Below, piece by piece: positions 36,649-45,915 of a DNA stretch of 64,000 nt (position 1 is its first letter; every line of letters starts with the position of its first letter). Under the pieces are notes generated by a model. The model searched no databases, was not told the DNA's origin, and was given only the letters and a program-made list of their open reading frames with translations. Position numbers and translations under genes: made by a program. The DNA is taken from contig JAFGNH010000073.1 of the NCBI GenBank assembly GCA_016927115.1, positions 1 to 64,000 on the forward strand. Reading direction: 5' to 3'. This DNA comes from Anaerolineales bacterium. GTDB lineage: Bacteria; Chloroflexota; Anaerolineae; Anaerolineales; E44-bin32.

Positions 36649-39600
36649 GATGATTGCTCCTGATTAAATACCGGAATCTTGTTCCCTTGGTTTCCTCGAT
36701 TCATCGAACGCACGGTAATTTTCCAAATAGTAATCATGACGAGGATAAGCAAGGCCACACGCAGTATTGTATTCAATGAAAAGGTTGTCGGATAAGCGGG
36801 TAAAGCTGCCTGAACAGCCGGGTCAGCGAGTTCCTGTAAAGTGAAAGCCATACGAAACGCTGCCGCAATCAAGAAATCTGTGAGCGGAAGGATGAAAACA
36901 GCCGCAAGGTTGAAGATCACGGCAGCAATACCAACAGGTAAAGCGCGCCGCCGGTCAGGCTGACCGGCGGCAAGCAGTATACCCATCTGGGAGGAGAACA
37001 ATGCCAGGGGGATCAGGCAGGTGAACCAGAACGCCGCCAGCGTTCCGGTGTAGAAAGGCCCGTTTTGTGACCAGGTCAGAATACTGTTGAGCAGAGCTGC
37101 AAGCATCATCATGATTGCGATTCCCGGCCATACGCTTAGAATTTTGCCTGACAGGTAAGTATTCGATGTGACCGGCAGGGCATCAATCAGTTGACGAACT
37201 CTATACTGGCGGTCGAGTGGAATGATCTCGGTGAGCATGAGCGGCAGGAAGAGGATCACAAGGATCAGGGTGGGAATGTTTGCCAAAATTGCTGCAGTCG
37301 TTCCAACCATTCGAGCTGTTTCTGGCAATATTGCAAAGCGGGACGATGTCTCCACATCTATTATCGGGCCGAAGAAAACACCCAATAAAAACATCAACTG
37401 AGGAAGAACAAGGCTCACAAACAGAAGAACCCGAAGCGAACCACGCCGCCAACCCATCAGGATCTCATAATATACCATCGCAGCCAGGCGAGCCAGTTCA
37501 GGTGTGTTCGATAATCTGTCGAAAAGCGCAGGGGCTTTCCGGCTCTGCACCTTGTGCCGGCTGGTCCGGCTGAGGAGGATCTGCTCAGTGTTCGAAAGGT
37601 GCATCATCGCCAGTGTATACAAACAGATTCCCAGGCCGCTGACGACTACACGATTAAGGACGAAATCGGTGTAAGTAAGGGCATCAGGGCGTAGAAAAGG
37701 CTGAACGATCCAGATTAAAGGTTGGATGAGGCGAAGCAGGTGCGGCCATGATGGATTGTCACCGAGTGGGCTGGCCGGGAGTAGCGCTGCATCGACAGCT
37801 CCAACACCAAAGACAAGCCAGGCAAGGATCGCTATCAGGGCAGCCAATGAAACGCTGCGGGAACGAACGCTGAAAAAAGCAGCCAGCCCACTCAAGAAAA
37901 GGGTAGATGCCAGCCAGCCGATCTGTGCCGCCAGGGTGTGCTGCTCACCGAGGATCCACACAGCAACGGCAGCTGTGGCAAGAGCGGCTGCCGATTGCCC
38001 GGCGATAACAAGTACCACTCGTTCGATATACAGCCAGTGAAAAGGCCGGGGGCTGGCAAGAAGAATCTCAAGCGCCGGTTCGTCTGTTGGGGAAACAAGG
38101 ATAGCGGTCTGGATGGCTGAGATAATCGGGATAACTATCACTGCTGTCTGTATCAGGCTGCGTTCGTAGAAATAGGTCAGATCGATAACAGGCATCAGCC
38201 AGTACAGAGCCAACGATAGCAGGAAACTTGTCAACGGAAGATACCATCCCGTACGCTGCAGGGACAGCCGCCATGTGGAGCAGCGCTGTTTCACCAGTCC
38301 GGTCAGACCAGTTCCGGTATTGATGATGCATATTAGGCTGATAATACCAATCATTCCTGCCGCGGCATAAGCAGCAGGATGAGTCTGACTGATGGTAGGA
38401 TAGAATCGGGGCAAAGGCATATCGGAAGTGCAAGCCGTGTCGGGCGCGGTTGTGGGATCATCCAGGAACTGGTTGATGATCGACAGCGGGCAAGAACCGG
38501 ATAAGATAACTGCGTGCCCGGCACCAGGAAACTCGATCACGGTGCTGTGCGAAAGCGCCTCTGCTGCCCGTTTGACTTCAGCCGGGGTTCGTGCGGCATC
38601 ATATTGGCCGGCGAGTATTAATACAGGCAGGTCGCTGTAAACTGGTTCATTCTGAATTGATTCGGCCGGGCTGATTCCCCATGATTGGCAGACCGAATAT
38701 AGCAGCCCTGCTGATTTCGCCATCAGATTAAATTCAGGTGGATACTCTTCGAGCATCAATGCAAATGCTTCCGGCGTCATAAAAGGAGCTTCTTCTCCAC
38801 AGATGGCGGCTAACTGCAATCCGATGCTGGCTTTCAGTTCCCGGTTCTCTTCCAGATGCTCCCAGGCTGATTCCATACTGGCGATCACCGGATTGAAATT
38901 ACCAGCTTGGGCTTCGTAAATCAGGCCGGGAGTCCCGGATGTCTCCGGAATTGCCAGAGAATCGATCACGTAGCCGTTGAAGGCAGCTCCGTCGAGTTGT
39001 TCGATTTTCATCTGCCCTGTTTTAGGATGAGTAATGACAAGTTCAACAGGATGTGCTGCCAGTTCGCGTACCAGTTCGGTGTATACAAGCTCAAGATCGG
39101 GATACACCATCCGACAAACAAAATCTGCCTGGCAGGCCTGGAACACTGCCTGCAGAGCGGCATTCGCATTGGCAGCATCTTCCAACAGCAGGTTATTTTC
39201 AACCGGAGTCAGCGCGTCGAGGATGGCGCTGCGCACGCCCTGCGGGTGATCGCGAAGGACGGTCAATGCGACACGAGAACCATAAGAGACTCCATACAGA
39301 TTCCACTCTTCAATACCGAGTTTTTCGCGCAGTGCTGCAATGTCGGCAGCATTCTGGATGCTGGTGTAGACACTCAGGTTAATACCCTCCTCCAGGAGGC
39401 GGTCGCGGCATTCAATAGCCCGTTCAGGATCAAAAACATTCTCCAGGGTGGTCGCCTGATCCATCTCCTCACATGTCAGTGCAGGTTGGGAATAACCCGT
39501 ACCGCGCTGATCGAAGAAGATAATATCTCGCTCTGCAAGCAGGAAATTGATCGATTCGAGCCACGAAGACATGCTGTCAAGCGATCTGCCGCCAGGTCCG

Positions 39601-39905
39601 CCATCAATGAACAGCAGCGGGTCGGATGCATGATTGCTGCCTGTGCTGTGGATGATGGCGACCGGAAGCTTGATCGTTGGGCCGTTTGGATTGGCGTGGT
39701 CTTCTGGTACTGTCACCAAGCCGCACTCGACGGTATACGCGCCGGGTACTTTCATCGGGCACTTTACCGGCTCAAAGCCTGGCCGGTTGGCAACAGGGCC
39801 AGATTGCGCCTGAACAGTGGCGAGGCCTGCAGAATAAAATAGCACCAAAAGCAGAATCAATGTGATGGAAAGGCGGCAGGGTGTCTGCCTGATAGAAGGC
39901 TTCAT
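36645..39905 (-). CDS. Exported alpha/beta-hydrolase fused to an ABC-2-type membrane domain
   Basis: 1086 residues in one frame. Signal peptide/anchor 1-33; residues ~40-490 are a TAP/proline-iminopeptidase-like hydrolase with oxyanion motif DGGPGG (101-106), nucleophile elbow GVSYGS (Ser207), Asp436 in AGQYDAART and His464 in GAGHAV. Residues ~510-1075 are hydrophobic with about twelve helices and no enzymatic motif, fitting two ABC-2-type permease halves. The hydrolase would face outside and the ATPase encoded next would couple from inside. GGAGGT lies 10 nt before the ATG. First gene of a four-gene unit with ABC ATPase, histidine kinase and regulator. Confidence 0.85.
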   Translation of the reverse strand: MKPSIRQTPCRLSITLILLLVLFYSAGLATVQAQSGPVANRPGFEPVKCPMKVPGAYTVECGLVTVPEDHANPNGPTIKLPVAIIHSTGSNHASDPLLFIDGGPGGRSLDSMSSWLESINFLLAERDIIFFDQRGTGYSQPALTCEEMDQATTLENVFDPERAIECRDRLLEEGINLSVYTSIQNAADIAALREKLGIEEWNLYGVSYGSRVALTVLRDHPQGVRSAILDALTPVENNLLLEDAANANAALQAVFQACQADFVCRMVYPDLELVYTELVRELAAHPVELVITHPKTGQMKIEQLDGAAFNGYVIDSLAIPETSGTPGLIYEAQAGNFNPVIASMESAWEHLEENRELKASIGLQLAAICGEEAPFMTPEAFALMLEEYPPEFNLMAKSAGLLYSVCQSWGISPAESIQNEPVYSDLPVLILAGQYDAARTPAEVKRAAEALSHSTVIEFPGAGHAVILSGSCPLSIINQFLDDPTTAPDTACTSDMPLPRFYPTISQTHPAAYAAAGMIGIISLICIINTGTGLTGLVKQRCSTWRLSLQRTGWYLPLTSFLLSLALYWLMPVIDLTYFYERSLIQTAVIVIPIISAIQTAILVSPTDEPALEILLASPRPFHWLYIERVVLVIAGQSAAALATAAVAVWILGEQHTLAAQIGWLASTLFLSGLAAFFSVRSRSVSLAALIAILAWLVFGVGAVDAALLPASPLGDNPSWPHLLRLIQPLIWIVQPFLRPDALTYTDFVLNRVVVSGLGICLYTLAMMHLSNTEQILLSRTSRHKVQSRKAPALFDRLSNTPELARLAAMVYYEILMGWRRGSLRVLLFVSLVLPQLMFLLGVFFGPIIDVETSSRFAILPETARMVGTTAAILANIPTLILVILFLPLMLTEIIPLDRQYRVRQLIDALPVTSNTYLSGKILSVWPGIAIMMMLAALLNSILTWSQNGPFYTGTLAAFWFTCLIPLALFSSQMGILLAAGQPDRRRALPVGIAAVIFNLAAVFILPLTDFLIAAAFRMAFTLQELADPAVQAALPAYPTTFSLNTILRVALLILVMITIWKITVRSMNRGNQGNKIPVFNQEQSS

Positions 39906-40549
39906 TCCGGTTTGACCTCCATATCAAAAGGGTATTTCACTCCGGCAATCCTGTCATCCCTGCCTGTGGTGAAGTTTGCTCCCTCAAATAGGGGAGATTG
40001 AACAGGACATGACACTATGCGACTCGGAACATAGAATGGCGTACGGTGGAAACATATGTATGCGTTGGGTCGCACAAAAAAGACTCCGAAGGGTCTTGAA
40101 CAGTACGGGTGGATTCCTGGACACAGGTCCAATAGAGTAAGATAGTCACAGAGGAACAAGACCATGGCAAGGAGACAGCACACATTCAGTTCTTTATTCA
40201 AAGTGGATGCAGTGATGGCGTTGTTGGCCGGTATGAAAAGCAGATTTCAGATATGTTGTGAGTGAGACATCACTGCCAGGTTTCTGTCTCGTTGGAAAAC
40301 AGAACTACTTGAAAAAAGCCGGGTGTGTTTGATGGCGGGTAAAATGATGGATCAGACAGCAAGCAGTGAAGTGCTAAGCTAGTAAGAATGGTTGAGTGGT
40401 TGACGCTGTAGGAAGAAGGATAATAACCGGGCGCTGGTGCGAGGATTATCCGCTTGTCTAAGCCCTATTGGGCACTTCTACTGTGTGATTGCAATACACT
40501 GCTGGAATTTGGCAGGCGGAAATGGGGAATTGTCACTTGTAATTAACCC
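39906..40549. other. Intergenic region without a recognisable gene
   Basis: 644 bases between the start of the hydrolase-permease and the end of the phosphatase gene. It holds the former's ribosome site; otherwise only short frames. A separated inverted repeat GGATAAT...ATTATCC near 40417-40449 is the only structure noticed. No RNA gene recognised. Confidence 0.35.
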
Positions 40550-41176
40550 TTACTGCATATCCAGATGATGTGTGTCATTCAGCCGCACCATGGCCGCACT
40601 CCCGTTTTTCAACCAGAGTTCTGAAATCGAGCCATTGTACATATAGAAGTACCAGTCATTCCTATATGGCAGCGAAAGGGCAAGAAATATGATCGCCTGC
40701 ATGATTGCACCATGACTGACTGTCAGGACAGTATCTCCTCTATGGTTCGTCCTGATATGATGAAGAAATGATCCTGCACGTACAAGCAGGCTGTCTGATG
40801 GTTCGATATTCATGTTCGGGACTGGAATTCCTGCTGTCCAGCGGGCGTACTCGCTGGAGTAAGAAAGGGATATCTCATCAAGGGTAAGTCCTTCCCAAAT
40901 TCCGAAATCTATCTCCCTCAGCCTTGGGTCAAGAACAGGCTCGAGAGAACAACTTTCTGCAATGATGGCTGCTGTTTCGGCGGCTCTTTTTAAATTGCTT
41001 GAGTAGATAACATCCGGGATATCGCGGGTGAGGTGGCTGGCCAGCTGTTTGGCCTGCCTTTTGCCGTTTTCATCCAGCGGTAAATCTGTTGTACCAATGA
41101 ACCGATTCTGGGAGTTCCAGATTGTTGTTCCATGACGGATCAGGATTAACCGTACAGTATCGACAGGTGGATTCAT
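40550..41176 (-). CDS. Histidine phosphatase family protein (GpmB/CobC-like)
   Basis: 208 residues. LILIRHGTTIWNSQNRF carries the phosphoryl-accepting His in the RHG motif; SSNLKRAAETAAII supplies the second Arg; LREIDFGIWEGLT the Glu; and TVSHGAIMQA the second His. Cytoplasmic phosphomonoesterase. It begins 4 nt after the KbaZ-like stop with AGGGAA before the ATG, so it is cotranscribed and may dephosphorylate a sugar-phosphate of the adjoining pathway. Assignment to a precise substrate is not possible. Confidence 0.87.
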   Translation of the reverse strand: MNPPVDTVRLILIRHGTTIWNSQNRFIGTTDLPLDENGKRQAKQLASHLTRDIPDVIYSSNLKRAAETAAIIAESCSLEPVLDPRLREIDFGIWEGLTLDEISLSYSSEYARWTAGIPVPNMNIEPSDSLLVRAGSFLHHIRTNHRGDTVLTVSHGAIMQAIIFLALSLPYRNDWYFYMYNGSISELWLKNGSAAMVRLNDTHHLDMQ

Positions 41177-41180
41177 GGGA

Positions 41181-42416
41181 TTATTCCCTGCTTTCCAGCA
41201 CAAAGAGTGAATCGAACAGATTAAACGCTGAGATATACTTGTCAATAGAGCGGACTATCTCTTCGATAACGAATTGATGAGGAGAGGGCATTACCTTCTC
41301 GAGGTTGTGATACAGCCTGGCTCGTGCTCGTAGAACTTCCTTGTTCGTCCAGATATAGCGTGCTCCAGTCTGAACCAGCCAATCACGTCTTTCGTTCGAA
41401 AGCTCTTCGAATACGAGACTCTCTTCATCAGGTTGGCGCCATTTTTCCCAGCGTTCTGAGTCTACCACAGCTTTTTTCAGGGTCTCCATGAACCCGGATG
41501 GAGATACTTCAGGCCTGCTTTGACAGAGAATGGCTTCCTTAAGGCAGATCTGCTGCAGAGCCCTGTATTCGACAGCTGTAAATTCCGGCCCTACATTTGC
41601 CCCACCCATACCGCTCGAAGGATATGCCTCGGGGTTGTCTACCCAGTCCGTGTAGTGTCCTTTGATCAGCGACCCATCCTGCCTGACCATTTCGGTCAGG
41701 TTTTCTGCCGCTGCCGGATCGAAGAACGATGTGTGAAGGTCGGTGCCGACCTTTGCCACAATGAAACACGGCCAGGCATGCATCAACTGTCGTTCTGTCA
41801 GCTGTTTCTTCAATATTTTGAGGAATGTATCAAAATTCTTCCTATCAACCAGGCCGCCATGAACCTCTTCGGTTCCCACTTCATAATCAACCGGCGGAAG
41901 CTCTAATCTTATCCGTTCCTGCTCTGCATAGGCAATCAATTCTACAGTGCGATCCGCTACAACTGATATATTTATTGCCTCACCGGGAAGCAGAGTACGA
42001 TCAACAGTAGGATCTATATGCAGCAGGTTGTATCCAGCTTTCAATGAAGCGGTCAGGGACATCTTCACTTCATCCATTGTCTCAGCTAATGAATGTCCTT
42101 GCAGGGGATGCATATCTTTTAACCAGGGCCCCCCATGATCGAGGCAGGGATAAAGGGGGCCTGGCCAATCGTATTGCGCTGCATATAACTTCAATGCCTT
42201 TACGAAGGTTTCCTGCGTCCAGCCGGTATACCCGCCGTCTCTATCTACCTGGTTGAGGGTAGCGGCAAACAGCATGGGGGCATTGGCCCGTACTGCTGCA
42301 GCAACAGCTGCTTCCAGGACCGCCTCAGAATTAGGGCATACTGCTAACAGTGTTATCTGGATACCTTTGGAACGCAAGTCGATAAGTTTGCGAATTAACT
42401 CACTCAATCGAAGCAT
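41181..42416 (-). CDS. KbaZ/GatZ-like protein (tagatose/fructose-6-phosphate 4-epimerase candidate)
   Basis: 411 residues from ATG 42416 (AAGGAG 6 nt before). Matches the D-tagatose-1,6-bisphosphate aldolase 'non-catalytic subunit' family: [53 protein letters not shown] and [12 protein letters not shown]. No catalytic KbaY/GatY aldolase gene is in the window. Members of this family from Anaerolinea- and Caldilinea-type bacteria have been described as fructose-6-phosphate/tagatose-6-phosphate 4-epimerases (from memory, not looked up), which would fit a stand-alone gene. Divergent from the SorC regulator gene; likely co-regulated with the import operon. Confidence 0.82.
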   Translation of the reverse strand: MLRLSELIRKLIDLRSKGIQITLLAVCPNSEAVLEAAVAAAVRANAPMLFAATLNQVDRDGGYTGWTQETFVKALKLYAAQYDWPGPLYPCLDHGGPWLKDMHPLQGHSLAETMDEVKMSLTASLKAGYNLLHIDPTVDRTLLPGEAINISVVADRTVELIAYAEQERIRLELPPVDYEVGTEEVHGGLVDRKNFDTFLKILKKQLTERQLMHAWPCFIVAKVGTDLHTSFFDPAAAENLTEMVRQDGSLIKGHYTDWVDNPEAYPSSGMGGANVGPEFTAVEYRALQQICLKEAILCQSRPEVSPSGFMETLKKAVVDSERWEKWRQPDEESLVFEELSNERRDWLVQTGARYIWTNKEVLRARARLYHNLEKVMPSPHQFVIEEIVRSIDKYISAFNLFDSLFVLESRE

Positions 42417-42451
42417 ACCAGCTCCTTTTTTTCCTGGGGGGGAGATATCTC

Positions 42452-42480
42452 TTGACATTGTGACATTGATTCCATATACT
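42452..42480 (+). promoter_or_regulatory. SorC gene promoter and possible operator
   Basis: TTGACA (42452-42457), 17 nt, TATACT (42475-42480): a near-consensus promoter reading toward the SorC gene, 41 nt ahead of its ATG. Just downstream, TGTG-TATG-CACA (42500-42511) is a small dyad that could be a SorC operator. The 105-nt intergenic region also serves the divergent KbaZ-like gene. Confidence 0.7.
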
Positions 42481-42521
42481 GATACTATAAACGAACAAAT
42501 GTGTATGCACAAGTGTGAATT

Positions 42522-43487
42522 ATGGAAAAATCGAAACGTCAATTACTGACTGAAGTTGCCAGAGCCTACTATATTGAAAACCGCACACAATCCGAAATAG
42601 CGGACAGTGTCGGTATTTCACGAAGCCAGGTCTCGCGATATCTGAGTGAAGCGCGGGAGGCGGGAATAGTTCAGATCCGGATAGTCTCTTCGGATGAATC
42701 GGGAACCAGCCTGGGTGAAACCCTCCTGGAGCGATACCCTCATCTGCGTAAGGTCATCGCCGCACCGATATTCGACACATCGCCGGACGTCGTTCGCAGA
42801 ACAATCGGCCGTTATGCTGCTAACTACATGGAAGATATGATCCGCTCCGATCAAAGATTAACACTTGGGTGCGGCCGAACATTGCGTGAAATGGTAAAAG
42901 CCATGCCTGTAAAGGAAATGCCAGGCCTGGAAGTTGTCCAGGCAATGGGTAATATCGGGCATGAAGCTCACGAGATTGACTACAACGAGATCACGCGCGA
43001 GGCAGCTGACAAAATGGGAGGGCGTGCTTACTATGTTAGCGCCCCGGCCATTCTGGGACGTGGATCCGAACCCGCAAACTCTCTTTTAGATACAAATCCC
43101 ATGCTGAAACAGGCATTGGAAATGGCCCGAAGTGCAAGAATTTTTGTTGTCGGACTTGGCTCGCTTGAGAGCGATCTTGTATATTCCCGTGCGGGTTTGA
43201 TCGGTGAGGATGAGCTTAGCGACCTTTCCGGGGAAGCAGTAGGTGATATCTGCGGTCGTTTTTTCGACATCAATGGAAATGAAAAACCCTCCGCTTTCTA
43301 TGATCGCATTGTTGGTATCGAATTAAAGGATATTCAGAAAGGAGACCTGTCTATAGGTGTGGCTGGGGGCGCAGATAAGGCGGCGCCTATATTGGGTGCG
43401 ATCCGGGGAAAATTGATTAATGTTCTGATTACTGACGAACAAACACTTCACAGTATTCTTACTCTCGACGATGCATACCGTGGTTGA
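42522..43487 (+). CDS. SorC/DeoR-type sugar-binding transcriptional regulator
   Basis: 321 residues. N-terminal helix-turn-helix ([39 protein letters not shown]) and the SorC sugar-phosphate-binding domain with [24 protein letters not shown] and a C-terminal [15 protein letters not shown] effector site. Such regulators sense a phosphorylated sugar intermediate. Located between the divergent arms of a sugar module (KbaZ-like/phosphatase versus ABC importer/SIS/PfkB), both of which it presumably controls. No clear Shine-Dalgarno. Confidence 0.92.
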   Translation: MEKSKRQLLTEVARAYYIENRTQSEIADSVGISRSQVSRYLSEAREAGIVQIRIVSSDESGTSLGETLLERYPHLRKVIAAPIFDTSPDVVRRTIGRYAANYMEDMIRSDQRLTLGCGRTLREMVKAMPVKEMPGLEVVQAMGNIGHEAHEIDYNEITREAADKMGGRAYYVSAPAILGRGSEPANSLLDTNPMLKQALEMARSARIFVVGLGSLESDLVYSRAGLIGEDELSDLSGEAVGDICGRFFDINGNEKPSAFYDRIVGIELKDIQKGDLSIGVAGGADKAAPILGAIRGKLINVLITDEQTLHSILTLDDAYRG

Positions 43488-43698
43488 AATAGTGCGATGA
43501 AAAAGATGTTCAGATTAAAAAGATCAGATTATTAGCCTTCCCTGCCAGGGGCAGTATGTTGTTATCTATTATCGTAAAAAAAGCTCATCCTGGAGGTGCA
43601 TATAAGGAATTAATAACTGCAAGTAGAGATCCCGCCGCAGAATTGAGACCGTAAAGACGAAGCAAGGTATGAAAATCGGAAATATGGAGGAAAGATAA

Positions 43699-44802
43699 AT
43701 GAATAAAAAAGCCACTATCGTAACGCTGCTTTTGGTCCTCGTTTTACTTCTGGCAGCCTGTGCGCCTGCCGCCGTAGAGACTCCAGCCGAAGAACCTGTT
43801 GTTGAAGAAGAGGCTGTGGTTGAGGAGCCTGTCGAGGAAGAAGCGCAAGTTGAAGAGCCGATGGAGTTCGCTGAACCTACTCTTATCACAGAAGGGCTGG
43901 GCACAGCTGATGACCTTGCTCCCACCGATGAAGAAATCGGCCTCGCAGTTGCACACCTTGATGCGGATGAATCCTTTATCGGCATCGTCGCATGCACTTA
44001 CTCAACAGACTATCACTCAGCCGTGCCTGATGCAGCTGTTGCCTATGCTGAAGACTATGGAATTAGCGTCGAGACGTTCGATTCAGAAATTGATGTCGAG
44101 CGCCAGATCAGCGGAATCGAGAATTTTGTTTCGAGTGGTGCGGATGTTATTGTGGTCTGTGTTTTTGACCCGCCCAGTGTTCAGTCTGCACTTGAAGAGG
44201 CGGCTGCTGCAGGTGTCTATATTGTCCAGTACGCTGGCCGAGATGCAGGTGCTTTTGGCGGAGTCACAATCAGTATCGAAGACTCGGATCTTGGAAAAGC
44301 TGCGGGTGAGTATGCTGCTCAACTTATCAATGATGAGATGGGTGGTGCGGCCAATGTTGCGATTCTCGATTATCCGGATGTAGCAAACGTCGTACTGCGG
44401 GCTGATGCCATTGCTGCCGCCATCACTGAGCTTTCTCCAGATGCAGTCATCGTCGGTAATTATCTCGGCGGGACAACTGAGAATGGTCTGAGTTCCATGG
44501 AAACAGCTCTCCAGGAGCATCCTGAAATAAATGCTGTGGTCAGCATCAATGATGCTGGGGCTTATGGCGCAATGCAGGCGCTTGAAGCCAATGGAAACAC
44601 AGCTGAAGACACGATCATTGTCGGTATTGATGCTGAGCCACAGGCTATTGAGTATATCAATAATGACACAATGTATCGAGGGACTGTCGACACAGCACCA
44701 GCGGAAACTGGCAGGATGACCATCATGGCAGCTGTAAAACTGCTGGCCGGAAGCACATTGCCCCAGAATATCCGTGTTCCAGTAAACCTTGTAACAAGGT
44801 AA
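43699..44802 (+). CDS. Sugar ABC transporter substrate-binding lipoprotein (RbsB type)
   Basis: 367 residues. Lipobox LLLAAC (Cys21), followed by a strongly acidic Glu/Val/Pro spacer (residues ~25-55), then the peripla_BP_4 fold: FIGIVACTYSTDYHSAVPDA, GADVIVVCVFDPPSVQSALEEAAAAG, NVAILDYPDVANVVLRADAI, INAVVSINDAGAYGAMQALEANG and VGIDAEPQAIEYIN. It presents an extracellular sugar to the RbsC/RbsA-type proteins downstream. GGAGG lies 8 nt before the ATG. A 12-bp hairpin follows before the permease gene, which could raise binding-protein mRNA over the rest. Confidence 0.92.
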   Translation: MNKKATIVTLLLVLVLLLAACAPAAVETPAEEPVVEEEAVVEEPVEEEAQVEEPMEFAEPTLITEGLGTADDLAPTDEEIGLAVAHLDADESFIGIVACTYSTDYHSAVPDAAVAYAEDYGISVETFDSEIDVERQISGIENFVSSGADVIVVCVFDPPSVQSALEEAAAAGVYIVQYAGRDAGAFGGVTISIEDSDLGKAAGEYAAQLINDEMGGAANVAILDYPDVANVVLRADAIAAAITELSPDAVIVGNYLGGTTENGLSSMETALQEHPEINAVVSINDAGAYGAMQALEANGNTAEDTIIVGIDAEPQAIEYINNDTMYRGTVDTAPAETGRMTIMAAVKLLAGSTLPQNIRVPVNLVTR

Positions 44803-44864
44803 TCCATCCAGTCATGTTTAAGCAGGTAGAGAAACCTTGCTTGTACAGCCTGCTTGGACACTCC

Positions 44865-44895
44865 AGGTGTGAGGGGTGTCTCGCCCCTCACACCT
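44865..44895 (+). terminator. Intercistronic hairpin after the binding-protein gene
   Basis: Perfect 12-bp stem AGGTGTGAGGGG/CCCCTCACACCT (44865-44876, 44884-44895) with a 7-nt loop and no strong T-run. Typical position of partial terminators or RNA-stabilising stems that set a high binding-protein to permease ratio. Confidence 0.7.
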
Positions 44896-44921
44896 CTTCA
44901 AACTAATGAAGGATCAAGTAT

Positions 44922-45911
44922 ATGGCAGACAGCAAAATTCTAACCACAGGAAACAAGAGAGACTTGAAACACCGTACCCTGGATTTCCTGGGTGAGCAGG
45001 GTTTCATTGTGATTTTTGTTCTCTGGGCGATATTTCTCACCTTTACAACAGACTCATTTGCAACACCCAAGAACATATTCACCGTCCTTCGCCAGGCGAC
45101 TATTATCGGAATTCTGGCTATTGGCGAACATATGATCGTTCTGTTAGGCACGATGGATGTATCACTGGCTTCTATCCTGACCTTGACTGGCGTGGCGATG
45201 GCAGCAGCCATGGTCAATTTCGGGCTGCCTCCCATTACTGCAGCTATTCTCGTGCTCGGTATAGGAGCTCTTGCCGGCTTGATTAATGGACTCATAGTTA
45301 CAAAATTAAAGATAAACCCAATTATCACAACCATGGGGATGATGAGCATACTGGAGGGTCTTGCTTTTGTGTATACACAGGGGAAAACAATCTTTGGTGA
45401 AAGTATCGATACCATCAAATTCCTCTCTCAAGGGAAACTGATCAATATAATACCGGTGCCTGTGATTGTTTTGTTTGTTCTGTATGGATATGCGTTTTTC
45501 CTTCTGAGGAAGACCGTTTTTGGAGCGCGGATCTTTGCAGTTGGAAGTAACGAGAGAGCAACCTGGCTGGCTGGAATTGACACCGACAGGGTAAAGCTTG
45601 CTGCTTTTGTCCTGGCCGGTGTCCTTGCGGCTACAGGCGGGATCATGCAGGTTGCAAGACAGGGGACGGCAACGGGAGGGATGGGCTCCGATTTCCTCTT
45701 CCCGGTTCTCACAGCAGTTGTGCTGGGCGGCGCCAGCCTGTCTGGGGGCAGAGGGAAGGTTTTCAATACCCTTATCGCTGCGATCTTTCTGACAACAATC
45801 ACAAATGGCATGATTTTGCTGGGGATCAGTATCTATGCCCAGCGTATTATCTCTGGCCTTATTCTGGTGACAGCACTGTCACTCGATCGGCTGCGCACTG
45901 TGAGAGGATAA
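44922..45911 (+). CDS. Sugar ABC transporter permease (RbsC type)
   Basis: 329 residues, about nine to ten membrane helices. Landmarks: NIFTVLRQATIIGILAIGEHMIVLLGTMDVSLAS, GLINGLIVTKLKINPIITTMG, FAVGSNERATWLAGIDTDRVKLAAFVLAGV (cytoplasmic EAA-like contact loop) and AVVLGGASLSGGRGKVFNT. One of the BPD_transp_2 family; forms a homodimer with one RbsA-type double ATPase. Ends 4 nt before the ATPase start. Confidence 0.93.
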   Translation: MADSKILTTGNKRDLKHRTLDFLGEQGFIVIFVLWAIFLTFTTDSFATPKNIFTVLRQATIIGILAIGEHMIVLLGTMDVSLASILTLTGVAMAAAMVNFGLPPITAAILVLGIGALAGLINGLIVTKLKINPIITTMGMMSILEGLAFVYTQGKTIFGESIDTIKFLSQGKLINIIPVPVIVLFVLYGYAFFLLRKTVFGARIFAVGSNERATWLAGIDTDRVKLAAFVLAGVLAATGGIMQVARQGTATGGMGSDFLFPVLTAVVLGGASLSGGRGKVFNTLIAAIFLTTITNGMILLGISIYAQRIISGLILVTALSLDRLRTVRG

Positions 45912-45915
45912 AGCC

